Positions 23,001 to 32,730 of a stretch of 51,224 bases of DNA are shown in pieces; position 1 is the stretch's first letter; every line of letters begins with the position of its first letter. A program made the position numbers and the translations under genes. The stretch is from Mnemiopsis leidyi. Its lineage: Eukaryota; Ctenophora; Tentaculata; Lobata; Bolinopsidae. The stretch lies in contig JH153551.1 of the NCBI GenBank assembly GCA_000226015.1, positions 11,306-62,529 of the forward strand. Reading direction: 5' to 3'. The notes beneath the pieces are model-generated. The model saw only the letters and a list, made by a program, of their open reading frames with translations, did not search any database and was not told the origin of the DNA.

Positions 23001-26000
23001 AGAGTAGACTTAAATACAATAATTATTGAATTATAGAGTTTTAAAGACATTTTAGGAGATTAGGTGTGATGATGCTGGCATCATAATCCTTTAGTTATTT
23101 ATAGACTTATATTTATTTAGTTNNNNNNNNNNGAACTATGATTAACCAATATCCCAGCTAGAACTATGATTAAACCAATATCCCAGCAGAACTATGATTA
23201 AACCAATATCCCAGCAGAACTATGATTAAACCAATATCCAAGCAGAACTATGATTAAACCAATATCCCAGCAGAACTATGATTAAACCAATATCCCAGCA
23301 GAACTATGATTAAACCAATATCCCAGCAGAACTATGATTAAACCAATATCCCAGCAGAACCTCCCGAGACAGCATCTCTTCCCGTTACAACACCCAGGAG
23401 TGGGGATCTCAGTTTGAACGAGAGTTGTGTTTGGGACAGTTTCGTTGGTACGCACTTTTGTATTTGTACAGAACTCTATTACTTTATTTCCACTCTTGAG
23501 TAGCATACTATCCGCTATAGTTAATGTATTATGATATATAGTTGAACAACTGACTCGCAGTTACTTGACTTCTATAGATTTTTAAAATCGACGGAACCTA
23601 GAAAATCAAATTTTCAGAGATGAAGACATACGAGGAAGTTCCTCTGATACAAGATTCACTACAAAACCTGAACTCCCAATCTACTCCAAATGTTATTTCT
23701 CCTGAATCTCAGTCGGATTTAGAAAGACAGTCCAGCACAGATACTTCCAATTTTGAGAGTGGAAGTGAAGGTACGTCTGATCAGGCCAGAAAAATTGACA
23801 AATTTCAAAATGTTCAATCATAATAAGGTTATGAATATAAATCTAAACATCATAATCATTATAAATATTATCGTCATTATTCAAATTATCACATCTATAG
23901 CGTGAAACTGAAAATTTTATACAATATACATGCTTAATCAAACGGAAAATTGTTACTCGTACTTAAAGTTATATCGCATAAAAATTTAGTACATCAAAAA
24001 GAGAGTTGCCACATAAATTTTTACGTCGAATTGTTCTTCTTTATCCTCGTCTCGCTTCGCACCAATGAATCTATCCCCTGCTTTGCAGAATTTCACTTTT
24101 AGTTTTCACGATGTAATTGTTTCCTTCACGTCTCATCTTCACTATCAGATAACCTAGACACGTGACTGTTGCTCCCCACTACCATCAAACTGTCGGTCAG
24201 ACCCTGCACGGGTCTCCCTAGAGTACGAGGTGTCTCTGCCGGCAGCAACATCAGCGATCCTAACATCTGCGCTGTGTCGTCGTGGTGTGTCGCGACGTCA
24301 TCACCATCCTTTGTGACGTCATAAGAGAGAGGGCTGCTGGCGATGATGTCGTCTTGACAGTTGAAGGACATCATGGAGGAGGCGACACTGTCGTCCGAGT
24401 TGAGCCAGGTTTCCTGGTGAGTGTCTCTGAACCTGCTCACCTGACTCGTGTAGCTCTCCTCCTCCTCTACTCTCGACAATCTGGTTGTTTGTCGTTCTGT
24501 CTGTTCGTCTGTCATGTCTTGACAGCTGCTTGTCGGAACTTCCTGAATGTCTCTGAACCGCTGTAGCGGGTCTGGAAGTGCAGGTTGTTGAGGAGGAACA
24601 TCCACACACCCGTTCTGAAGACAGAAGTTACAATCACAGTAGGACCCGTCCGAACTTCCAGACGTCTTCCTGGCTACCCCTGCTTCTCGATCTTGTTTCT
24701 CTTCCTCCTCTTGTTGAGTAACGTTCAATATCTTGCTCCTGTTCTCTTGTCCGGAAGGCTGACTGTCATCTCTGGTTGTCGAGTTGAATGGTCGATCCAG
24801 ATCGTTGTCTCTGGAGGAACATGAGCAGCCCTCCACGCATGTTCTCACGCTCCGATTGTTGGTTCTTACACTGGTTTCGTGATAGCCAGAGTCGTTGGGA
24901 CGAAGTAGAGAACCGTCGGGTAAGACTTGCAGTTCTTGGAGAGGGACTTTGGGTCTTATCCTGTCGATAGATTTTATCTTTTAAGATTGCTTAGTTTAAA
25001 AGAGCTCAATATGCTGTTTGAACATGCACTAGGAATTCCCAAAAATTTCGTCTCCAAAGAATGATACCGATCACCAAACCTAATCCCAAACTACCAATTC
25101 CCAGACTCTCATATCACCTTGACAGGTATCATGCTTAATCGGCTCATGGACATCTCGGTACCAAGCTCCTAGATCTGTGCTTACCTCGGAGGAGTTTTCA
25201 TCTCGTCAGTATGTTGTCTGGTGTCTAGCCCCCAGACACCGAGTATCGCCTTGATAGCGTCCTTCTTCCTCATTTCGAGGAGTAGACTACGTGGTGACAT
25301 TGTCTTGTCCAGATTCTCTATGTCTCTGTTGGATAACGCTTGATTTTAACATAGACATTCCTTGATTTCTGTCAGGTTCTAACACATGTGTGTTTACGTA
25401 TTACGTTAGAATGATATTAAATCGTACTTGCGTGAACTTAACAGAAACCAATTCTTATCCAAACCTCTCTATTTTCTTGTAAAGATCGAAAAGTTTTCCC
25501 GCCATCTTCAGCTTCATTCTATCGTAAACCTCGGAGACCCTGCTCAGTAATCGTGGATCACGTGCGGTCTTGAGTGCGTTCTTCAATTCGTCTAGCTTTA
25601 TCACATCAGAGGTCTGAATTGTGGAGGTTTATATTTGGAGAAAGTAAAGTTATTAACTGAGTTCGGACCTTCACCTTCAGAATTATTAAATTTGCTTTAA
25701 TTAAGGGACTGCAACTTCAAAATAACCTCGACGTTAAGCCACTACTTGAAAGGACAGTAAGGCACGACCATAACCCCCCAAAATCACGTTACATCTACGC
25801 GTCTCACCTCGGAGCTTGATAAGATTTTGTACAGGAGTTTTCCTTCTCGAGTTCTCCACTCTCTAACTTCGACCTTCTCTTTGCACCTCCTTTTTGTTGG
25901 TGGCTCTGCGGGAATAAGCATTCGTTTGACTTGGAAATAAATGTAAATCATTGGCAAAGAGTGATCAACTTCGAAATATAACATTACGCTAACAAGAAAG

Positions 26001-29000
26001 AAGATATTAAGCAATCTCCAAAACCCATAACAAAATGAACATTTACACGTAACGTACCTTTAACTGCGCTCGGCTGGTCTACAGTAACAGGAGTCTTATT
26101 GAGATCTCCGATGTTCACTGAGTCGAAAGCTTCCTCTAGAAAGAAATCCTCCAGTTGCTCCTCCTCTTCACCGTCTAAGGACCCGGACACTCCACTACTA
26201 CTGCTACTAGAGGTCGTGTCGACTGTTTGGTTCGAGTTTCCTTCATCTGAGAGTTTGAGGTGTTTTCCATTATTTACCAAGTTTGTCAACATAATTCTCC
26301 CATCATATTGCTCCCAAAGAAACCATAACATTATGCTCTCAAAAACTATTTAGTTAAATTACAAGCGAGAAAGATCACTCACCAGAGGAGAAGAAAAGCC
26401 GCCTTCTGACTTTGGTCGCGCGAAACAGGTGTCTTTTTCTAGACTTAGCTACGTCCAACATTTCAGCAATATGTTTCCTTGATTTTATTAAGATAGTTAT
26501 TTTGGAGTTACTTGGGATTTGGGTTAGTTATACTCGAATAAGGAAGATGAAAAAATCTAAACATCTAATGAAAACAAGTAGTCAAAGCACAGATATAAAT
26601 ACTTAAAAGATGTCTAAACAAAATTGCGGCTCCCACCAAACATATGACCAAACATATAACCAAACATTCGAAATAAATCTTTGAAATGCAACTGTGTTTA
26701 GTCTTCTAACAAAAGCTTACCAAACTTGCTTGCTTGTCCCCTGCCAGCTGCCAGCTTCTAGAGCATGACTCGTTCCACCAATCAGAACTCAGTAAACCGG
26801 TGACGTCATCAGCCCTCAACCAATCAGATGCACTTTTGAAATCTTCAAACTCAGCAAGCACGACTAACAGATTTGAGCCTGAGTTGCATGGTAAAATTCT
26901 CACCAAATGTTTACGTATCGATTACAAAACACGCCCGATCACCCAGTCATAGCAACATCCCCGGCAGCTGCTCAAAGGAGGAAATTTCGGGTTTGTGTTG
27001 AGATTAATTTCAAAACAGGATATAAGTGGGTTTAGGTTTGTATTTATAATTTAGTTGGACCTCTTAATGGACCTGTTTTTAACGGTCTGCTTGCCAATGT
27101 TAAGTAGAGGACCGTTATATTGACTGAAGTTTACTCTGAAGGCCCCTGTAGTACATGCTATTTATGCTCATGTGCAGTGCGCTACATCTAGTGAAGTAAA
27201 CTGTGGAGACATGGGCGTATTGGGCGAGGTTTATTATTTACGTTTCGTTTAAAGGCACCTTAGCAGAAAGGGTCACCTTTAGCTGAAATATATCGTATTA
27301 TATCTTTTATCCTAAGTTGAAATTATGTGTACAAAAACAGATATAGAGGACTGATAAAGATAACCTTAGGGTATACACTGTACAGTAGTGAAATGATGGT
27401 ATACCAATCGTATACTATCTAGATCTATCCAATTATGTATCTTCTTAGAATATCTCTTAGACTTTGTCCTTCTTTTTCTTTCTTCTTCTTGTTCTCCTCC
27501 TTCTTCTTCTTTATCTTTTCGAATCTCTCCAAATTTCCATTGAAACCCTCAAACAACTCCCTCAGTTGCTATAGAAACCCTGCCAGATCCTCCTGCCCCT
27601 GGCACGTTTTCTCCAGCTCGCGGTGGCACCGCCACTTCCACTGCCCTTTCACACGCCTCTTCCACATACCACTCCTCCGGACTAATGTCTCTCGTCTTGC
27701 CTCCAGCTAATGCAGGTTTGTCTTAACTTTTACTGATTTTTGATAAACACTTTGGTTTGTAGTTTTGGTACGGTTTGAAGGCTCAAATTTTAATTCTGAA
27801 AACCAAAATGACACCGCGTACCAAGTGATAATAATCTAAACAATCACAAAGAATTATGGTTTTCTCTAAAACCTAACTTCCAGGAAGTACGCTGACGGTG
27901 GTGCAGGTAACACCTAGATGTAGTACTGAGGATCTCCTGTCCCTCCCCACCACTGAGTCTGGTAAGTAGTGAAAGATCTGTCTGTCTAGCTCTGTAGTCT
28001 GTCAATCTCGACATATATTGTTCTCACTTCTCTATAGTTAACTTCTCTAAAGTTAACTCAGTAAAACAACTTCTGAAACACTCCCACAACATCTAATTAT
28101 AAGCAATTCCTCCTTAACCCCTACTTTCCATCAGAGCTACAGAGTGTATTAAACTCGAGCGAGCTCCAAGAGATACTATCTCCTACACGACAACAAATAT
28201 CTACATCCTCCCCTCGGAAAACGGCCGCCAGATCTCTCAAGTATGAGGATGAGGAAGTGGTGGATCTGAGTGGGGCTCCTGACCCGCCTACCTCTCAGAT
28301 AACTCCCACGAAGGTTCTAATTATCTGTTATTTCTCTTATCTCCACCCGCTGTGGGGAGATTTGTCCCTTTTAAAGATTATTTCTTGCTTATTTTGTCGT
28401 ATAGAACTTAACGCGGAAAAATTGCTGCCTCATTATCTAAATTTCTAGTCCATGATGACTAACTAGTAACTATAATCTACCTTGCAGCGACACAAGCCGT
28501 GTGCACGAGCTGCCAGCAACATGAGCAACATGAGTATTCTGAGTGACATGAGCAGTGCCCCAAGTGAGGCCCCCTCTTTTAGTGGCACTAAAAGTGGCAT
28601 CCACTACTTTTCTCCGCCACCTGAGGTTCGTGGTGTTCAAAACTCCTGATTTATTTCATTTACTGGTCTGCTTCGCTTAAAAAATTTAACGAAAAAATAG
28701 TTATCCGTGTGGATAAGACCATGTTATGTAATATTTTTTTTCTAAACGCATGACATATACGCACCTTCAGAAGTCAGTACACCCGATCGGTTTAAAACTC
28801 CAGTAAAATTCCATTGTTTGTTGTAACTCTAGAATATCCTCAGGCTGGAGGGACGGAGGGAGATGACGTGTTAGACACTCCCCGAATAAAGAGGATTATC
28901 AAAAGTGACCCTGTCTACACGCAAATTGTCGACGATTCCTTCTTTGACAACCCTCTGGAAGTTTCGGAACTTGATGACGTCATTAGTATGAGGTCCGAGG

Positions 29001-31184
29001 ACATGGAGGAAGGCATTCAAGACAAAACGAATGAACAGAATGTTGACAAGAATCCGAATAACGAAGGAAATTGTCCGCCTATTTCTCAGGGGTCTGATCC
29101 AAAGTGGGACGAGTATGCCCGGAAGGTTCGGGAGAAGAAGAAGAGGGAAGATGAAGAGAGGCTGAGAAAGGAAGAAGAAAGGGGGAAGAAGAAAGTAGGG
29201 AGAGGCTGGTTCACGAAGAGCAAAAAAGAAAAAAGTGACAACAGTTTTGTGAAGAAGAAAGAGTTGGAAGAGCTACCGCACGACATCACGATGAGTTCGA
29301 CTAACACCCTAACCAACACCTCGTGTAACACCCTAACCGACACCCCTACCAGCCTCAAATCAGAAAACACCACCTCCAACACCACCTCCAACACCACCCC
29401 ATCTGCTAACAAACCTTCTCGACCTCCACTCCCGCGGAAGAAACGTCTACAACGACAGAGAACTCTAAACGAAGATTCCCGACCAAGTCTTCCAGAAAAC
29501 ACCCAGTCAGACAGTGTACCTACAGCAGGCTCTTCTGATTACGTAACAGCTTCCACATCGCTGAGTGTACCTACAACAAGGTCGTCTGATTACGTCACAG
29601 CTTCCACATCGCTGAGCGAGACCGGGAGTGGTACTCAGAGCTATGTTAGTGATACTCTCAAGGATGTCCAGTCTCTTCCTGTTGTGGATGAGCACTCTGA
29701 GAACAAAGGTAAGTGGAGAGTGTTTAAATCTCAAGATTGAATATGTTTAGGATTGATCTCGCAGCGATTTATCCGTCAAGTTTGAATTTTGAAATTGTTT
29801 TTTCAATTAGCATTTTCTGACTCTTCTACTTTTAGAGCCGACAAAGATTGAGTTCAGGAGGTCTTCTATCGACCTCAGTAGACCTACAGATCTCCAGGAC
29901 TTTCCTCCCCGCGGTCCGAGAAAATCCGCCTCAGAATCCGAGATTTTTGAACTTATTTCTCCTGACTATCCTCGCTTAGGTTGCCATTTTGTTCTGAATT
30001 TTAGATTCTATTCAAAATCCTGAGGAATACAATGAAAAAATTTTATTGGAAATTACTTTTCACTCCACTTAACTCTACCACTTTAACCTTTAATTTACAC
30101 TATGTATGTGAGAATCCTGACGAATACAATGAAAAACTTTGATTCAAAATCACATTTTAATCCATTATTTGAACCTTATTACCACATCACACCTGAATGA
30201 CAAGAATGTTCACACCCAGACAATGAAGGAGATCCACTATCTGGAGTAGTTACCGAGAAGGAGGAGGAGGAGGATCATGTTGTGATACGGAGGGTTGAGA
30301 TCCGATCTGGGAACTCCTGGATCATCTGATACTCACGTGACTCAGGACACCCCCACCAATGAGGATGACGGTACTGTGATCTTGTCACGTTATTCAGGAT
30401 TTATTTGCATTGGCATCTAGAAATATACAGTTTAAACTTTTATGGGTTTGAATTCGCTGCCGAATATATCGAGAAATTTTGGTTTTATCAATTAGTTGCT
30501 CTAAATGACCTATTCCTTAGAAACAGTCCCAGAGAAAACGGAGACAGAACGAATGGAAACAGAGGACATATCAGAGGAGGTTTCAGCGGAGATGCCTGAC
30601 TGTCGACCCTTGAGTCTGAGTATCTGTACTCCTGACGACGCTCTGGACATGTCAGCTAACAACACTCTCTCTTTCGTCTTCACACAACCTCCTCGACTCT
30701 TTACCGTGAACGTGAGTACAGTGTCACTTGTTTTAGCTTCTCTGTTGCTGTTAGTTCAAAGTGCATGGCTAACATTTAATTGAGTAAAAGAAAATGGAAA
30801 AATGTGTAAAATTCTGATATGAGCATATTTAACAAATGTAAGAGACTTTATTCACCAAACATCCAACTTGTATTATATTTATTATATTACCACCTCACTT
30901 ATAATTTCCAATAAACTCACATGCCAAATCCCAGGTTACAGGGGAGCAGTCCCAAGTAAAAGTATGTCGGTCTCCTAAACTTACACCTGAAAAGAAACAA
31001 GGCACATCCCAAGATCCTGATGATGAGGTCTTTGAAGCAAATGAGGATGGTGCCGTAAAACAACACCATGGTGACGAGGTAAATCACCATGGTGACGAAG
31101 CGGATCACCATGGTGAGGAAGACGAGGAAGTGGTGTTACAGATAGAGAGAGATAGCCGAGTTAACGTGAACGCCACCCCGCCAA
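17055..31184 (+). CDS. SH3-domain scaffold protein with long disordered tail, many exons
   Basis: Phase-compatible exons: 17055-17111, 20508-20588, 21209-21314, 22128-22205, 22405-22606, 22710-22942, 23355-23447, 23618-23770, 27575-27715, 27884-27961, 28135-28313, 28488-28625, 28844-29708, 29836-29979, 30220-30370, 30521-30711 and 30935-31184, about 1046 codons, with further candidates at 48397 and 50386. Exons 2-3 form one SH3 domain (DFVAQSPNQI, then VKLIKKVNDSWWLI and GQVPAKQLDF). The rest looks disordered: basic SR/TS-rich stretches, a charged helix (EERLRKEEERGKKK), a KPSRPPLPRKK motif that could bind an SH3 domain, a 17-residue tandem duplication around SSDYVTASTSLS, and HHGDE repeats near the end. 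Most introns are phase 1. Its role is probably as a signalling or cytoskeletal adaptor. I cannot name the orthologue. Introns host at least five other genes. One exon (30220-30370) carries an apparent one-base frameshift. Confidence 0.75.
17875..19020 (-). CDS. Secreted choloylglycine hydrolase / penicillin V acylase-like Ntn hydrolase
   Basis: A single exon of 381 residues runs from ATG to TAG. A signal peptide (residues 1-16, RHALIAILLTLADC) ends directly before Cys17, which lines up with the catalytic N-terminal Cys of the linear-amide C-N hydrolases. Other active-site positions are present: Arg33 in GRSMEF (Glu36 where many bile-salt hydrolases have Asp), ADGVNEAG with Asn95, TNSPPYPWHMTNL with Asn204, and GLPGDYTSPSRF with Arg263. 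The family cleaves amide bonds of conjugated bile salts, penicillin V or N-acyl homoserine lactones. The substrate here is unknown. Export and family history suggest extracellular or lysosomal amide hydrolysis, perhaps of bacterial signals. The gene has no introns, is antisense inside the SH3 gene, and resembles bacterial enzymes, so horizontal origin is possible. Confidence 0.92.
   Translation of the reverse strand: MTRHALIAILLTLADCCQEIRVKSLDGGVVVGRSMEFSLPLNSHLVSEPAGTVHQAPLPPNCHGNPVTFTNRFKTISNWNVFAGKWANSLADGVNEAGVSVSILWFKGYEEYLDPTDITGAACDSAIPHTKIGAYILAKYENVEQVKEDLESGKFPAIWGGTDLNMVPPIHFNIIDKTGAGLVLEHTKGEGVKWYDNTVGVLTNSPPYPWHMTNLRSYPHFQRNDKGREGFQYSSLGDTYTLSQQWTGSGLLGLPGDYTSPSRFIKAATLLSLAPKPATTDEAIVQVFHHMNAADIPYGIVETGPENRVSLTSWILVKDLGRGCVYYRAYTDLSVKRLCLHNLPDVRSAVRIEGNFDGGFRDTSGELQEIDNILLDKHTEL
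19030..19065 (-). promoter_or_regulatory. Possible core promoter of the Ntn hydrolase
   Basis: On the minus strand a TATA-like GTATAATATA lies about 35-40 bases before the ATG, followed by CTGCAGATAAGATAAAG with two GATA-type motifs. The spacing would leave a very short leader. An acceptor reading of CTGCAG is an alternative. Confidence 0.35.
20508..21314 (+). CDS. Exons 2-3 of the SH3 gene: the SH3 domain
   Basis: 20508-20588 (27 codons, phase 0 to 0) ends DDK|GTAAAG. 21209-21314 begins after CTTCCAG with VKLIKKV and ends in phase 1. Together they give the SH3 hallmarks: the ALYDF-like DFVAQSPNQ, the WW pair after the n-Src loop, and G-x-VPAKQL at the 3-10 helix position of the usual PxxY. 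The intron falls in the RT-loop side after DDK. Confidence 0.85.
22128..22942 (+). CDS. SH3 gene exons 4-6: basic, Ser/Thr-rich linker
   Basis: Exons 22128-22205, 22405-22606 and 22710-22942 chain 1-1, 1-2 and 2-1. The peptide is basic (FKRTASKIFHRTNSIK, KGQFTPKRKTSK, NKPPRRNKRASADS) with phosphorylation-like RxxS sites and no folded domain. The exon start at 22405 uses the second CAG of the region. The first, at 22371, would bring an early stop. Confidence 0.7.
23123..23132. other. Assembly gap (10 N)
   Basis: A fixed-size gap directly at the left edge of the 28 bp minisatellite. The array may be longer in the genome. Confidence 0.99.
23133..23356. repeat. 28 bp minisatellite repeating a 3' splice site
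   Basis: Eight units start at 23133, 23161, 23189, 23217, 23245, 23273, 23301 and 23329. Each is GAACTATGATTAAACC followed by AATATCCCAGCA, with very few changes. The last unit runs into the exon at 23355-23447, whose acceptor is ATATCCCAG|CAG|AAC. Every unit therefore carries a copy of the pyrimidine-poor acceptor with its NAGNAG end, plus the first bases (GAAC) of the exon. Confidence 0.93.
23355..23770 (+). CDS. SH3 gene exons 7-8
   Basis: 23355-23447 (or starting at 23358 by the second AG) encodes EPPETASLPVTTPRSGDL and ends G|GTACGC. 23618-23770 follows TTTTCAG and encodes MKTYEEVPLIQDS and a Ser-rich acidic segment, ending G|GTACGT. Both are symmetric phase 1-1 exons. The first one's acceptor is the last copy of the 28 bp array. 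Confidence 0.7.
24126..26461 (-). CDS. Unrecognised 496-residue protein, six exons, nested antisense
   Basis: Exons on the minus strand: 26383-26461 (ATG), 26058-26246, 25808-25905, 25465-25613, 25185-25325 and 24126-24960 (TGA-type end at 24126). The lengths sum to 1491 bases, a multiple of three, and every junction matches in phase with standard splice sites. The N-terminus is basic (AKSRKRHLFRATKVRRR). Then come a Ser run with acidic stretch (SGSLDGEEEEQLEDFF), a mid part predicted helical (RLLSRVSEVYDRMKLKMAGK, then LFDLYKKIER), and a long low-complexity C-terminus rich in Asp, Ser, Gln and Glu with a small Cys patch (CDCNFC). I do not recognise the family. It could be nuclear or centrosomal, but that is a guess. 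It lies wholly inside the 3.8 kb intron 23771-27574 of the SH3 gene, on the other strand. Confidence 0.75.
26770..26835 (-). promoter_or_regulatory. CRE plus two CCAAT boxes, likely promoter of the nested gene
   Basis: ACCAATCAGA occurs at about 26777 and again at about 26819, bracketing a perfect CRE (TGACGTCA) at about 26802. CCAAT pairs and a CRE bind NF-Y and CREB/ATF factors in animals. The cluster is about 310 bp upstream of the ATG at 26461, inside the SH3-gene intron, so it most simply serves the minus-strand gene. Confidence 0.6.
26900..27574. other. Remainder of the SH3-gene intron
   Basis: No exon was seen. A strong pyrimidine tract (27466-27530) precedes the acceptor TTGCTATAG|AAACC at 27574. 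It also makes a Phe-rich spurious open frame. Confidence 0.45.
27575..28625 (+). CDS. SH3 gene exons 9-12
   Basis: Exons 27575-27715, 27884-27961, 28135-28313 and 28488-28625 chain with phases 1-1, 1-1, 1-0 and 0-0. The peptides are Pro/Ser/Thr-rich (LPDPPAPGTFSPARGG, STEDLLSLPTTES, SSPRKTAARSLKYEDEEVV, NMSNMSILSDMSSAPSEAP). No folded domain is apparent. Confidence 0.7.
28844..29708 (+). CDS. SH3 gene large exon 13
   Basis: The acceptor is ATCCTCAG|GCTGGAGG. The earlier TCTAG at about 28832 would lead to a quick stop. There are 288 codons ending AAAG|GTAAGT. Layout: an acidic N-part (PRIKRIIKSDPVYTQ, SELDDVISMRSEDMEE), a charged helix (YARKVREKKKREDEERLRK), a basic WFTKSKK segment, Thr/Asn-rich repeats (TNTLTNTSCNTLTDT, TTSNTTSNTT), a PPLPRKKR proline motif, and a 17-residue duplication containing SSDYVTASTSLS. 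The repeats are also visible in the DNA at 29515-29625. Confidence 0.85.
29836..31184 (+). CDS. SH3 gene exons 14-17
   Basis: Exons 29836-29979, 30220-30370, 30521-30711 and 30935-31184. The first encodes EFRRSSIDLSRPTDL, the third an acidic then hydrophobic part (SEEVSAEMPDCRPLS, NTLSFVFTQPPRLFTV), and the fourth KLTPEKKQGTS and three HHGDE-type repeats. The last donor is CCAA|GTAAGA, phase 1. The exon 30220-30370 changes frame at GGG 30309-30311: upstream it reads HVVIRRVEIRSG, and past one surplus G the clearly coding SSDTHVTQDTPTNEDD. Without that shift an in-frame TGA follows. Confidence 0.65.
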
Positions 31185-31761
31185 GTAAGATTGTTTACTT
31201 TTCTGTAATTAAGTTCATTCTATTTCAATCATTAGTATCGGACTCCATCAGCGATGGGGGGGGGGGGTTTCGGGGGTTGATTGGATGAAAAATATTTATT
31301 TATTGTGTTATAAAATATTTATTTATTGTGTTTTAGAACGTGTTTAAAATCGTAGTTGAGATAACGCACATTCGCGCATATATCTTTAAATGTCATAATA
31401 ATTTGTTGGGGGGGCTGGTGCCCACCCAAAAAAAGACCGACCACTACACTAAATTCGGTGGAACGATAAAGTTTTTGAGTGAGGCCCCCCAACTTTTCCT
31501 ATTATCAAAACACCTCCGGTCAGTGTCCAGTACAAAGTTTAACTATGTTACAGAATAAGATAAACAAACATGCAAAATATCCAGCCTCCAGAAAATGCGC
31601 TGACAGCAAAATCAAAGCAGCCTAATAGAGAAAGGTATTGAGGAGTGGGTCAAAAATTTTAAACAATCACAAGTTTAAAAGCACTGTTTTCTTGCCCTTT
31701 TCTATCACAAAAAATTACAAATATTATAAGAAAGACCCTTCTCTATCACACACCACAACAA

Positions 31762-32730
31762 CTACGACGGGTATATATTACTACGAGATAACGTGCTCGT
31801 AATATCCGCCCCAGACGGAGAAGTCCTCAGCAGTACCCGCTCCAAAACAAACTTCTTAAAACTGGGTATCGTGAAGTAATACACAAAGATATTCGACATA
31901 ATATTCAACCCCGTCAACCCGGACACGACCCTCTTCAACCAGTCTACCTGTCCGGTGTGGTAGAGCCGGTAGATGGTGTTACCGGTAAAGGGGAGGATGG
32001 AGACGCAGTAGACACTAGCCGTGATAACAACTGTAGCCACACCCCGGACTCTGGTCTTAGCTCGGCTCCTTCTAGAGACCCTCCTGGCTCGGTTGAGGTG
32101 TCCAAGTATGAGGAGGGTAGTTGTTATCATCACTATCAGAGGGATAATCAGCGTTATCACGTACGTTACTGTCCAGAATATCTCCTCGGTGTAAGTATTA
32201 TCGGCTGATATCTTGTCGGATACATCGAATATTTTCTCGTTATCAACCACTTGATAGATAGTTGCGAAGATGTTCCCGTATATCCAGACTGAAGCACTGA
32301 TCACATGACCTCTCTTGATTGTCCACCGACCTACGTGAATGGGATATTTGAGGAGGAGAAACTTACTGGTGCTCATTAGGGCTATCAGAGTAGTGTTTGT
32401 TATCAAGATCACAGAGTCAAGATAGTAGACAATTTTACCTAAAAGTCCTTCTACCACCCACTCGTTTGATATAAAAGACGCGATTTTGGGCAGGACGAAG
32501 GAGAAGCAGGAGATAAGATCTGATACAGCTATGTGCTGCATGATGGTCACTATAAACCTGTTCAGTCTGATACCGTTAGGAGCGATGGAGGCAGCTAGGA
32601 TGATGGAATCTCCTATAAGAGATGATAGAAGTACTATTACATAGTATATTATCCAGACGTACTTTTCTGCTTTGTCGTCAATGGAATACACATTTGTAGT
32701 GGTTGGAGACCATGTTGATAATTCGGTCAT
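31762..32730 (-). CDS. Orphan class A-like 7TM receptor, paralog A
   Basis: A single exon of 322 residues, ATG to TAG. Seven hydrophobic segments lie near residues 26-49, 57-81, 103-124, 143-163, 185-210, 231-250 and 268-289. Rhodopsin-family signs: SLIGDSIILAAS (Asp where Asn1.50 is usual), HIAVSDLIS in TM2, Pro197 in TM5, Pro247 in TM6, and a basic third loop (NRARRVSRRSRAK). Key class A motifs are altered: the DRY position reads SKF before the conserved KYP, NPxxY is NIFVY, and no TM3 Cys is seen. It has two paralogs in this window. The ligand is unknown. The plus-strand frames here are shadows. Confidence 0.88.
   Translation of the reverse strand: MTELSTWSPTTTNVYSIDDKAEKYVWIIYYVIVLLSSLIGDSIILAASIAPNGIRLNRFIVTIMQHIAVSDLISCFSFVLPKIASFISNEWVVEGLLGKIVYYLDSVILITNTTLIALMSTSKFLLLKYPIHVGRWTIKRGHVISASVWIYGNIFATIYQVVDNEKIFDVSDKISADNTYTEEIFWTVTYVITLIIPLIVMITTTLLILGHLNRARRVSRRSRAKTRVRGVATVVITASVYCVSILPFTGNTIYRLYHTGQVDWLKRVVSGLTGLNIMSNIFVYYFTIPSFKKFVLERVLLRTSPSGADITSTLSRSNIYPS
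32506..32613 (-). repeat. 108 bp block identical in three 7TM paralogs, copy in gene A
   Basis: It covers the end of TM1 to the start of TM2. It is base-for-base identical to 39502-39609 and 46907-47014. Genes A and B share 18 further bases downstream (126 in all). The flanking coding DNA is much less alike. Confidence 0.95.

Noticed and set aside
23133..23356. CRISPR-like array
   Set aside because: Units are contiguous 28 bp copies with no unique spacers, in an animal genome and at a splice junction.
23282..23506. Minus-strand frame across the 28 bp array
   Set aside because: A repeat-driven open frame, antisense to a supported exon.
28814..28843. Acceptor TCTAG at about 28832 for the large SH3 exon
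   Set aside because: It gives a stop within a few codons in the required phase, while the CCTCAG ending at 28843 keeps the frame.
29086..29502. Minus-strand frame of 138 codons
   Set aside because: A shadow of the large SH3-gene exon; its composition is the complement of Lys/Glu/Arg-rich codons.
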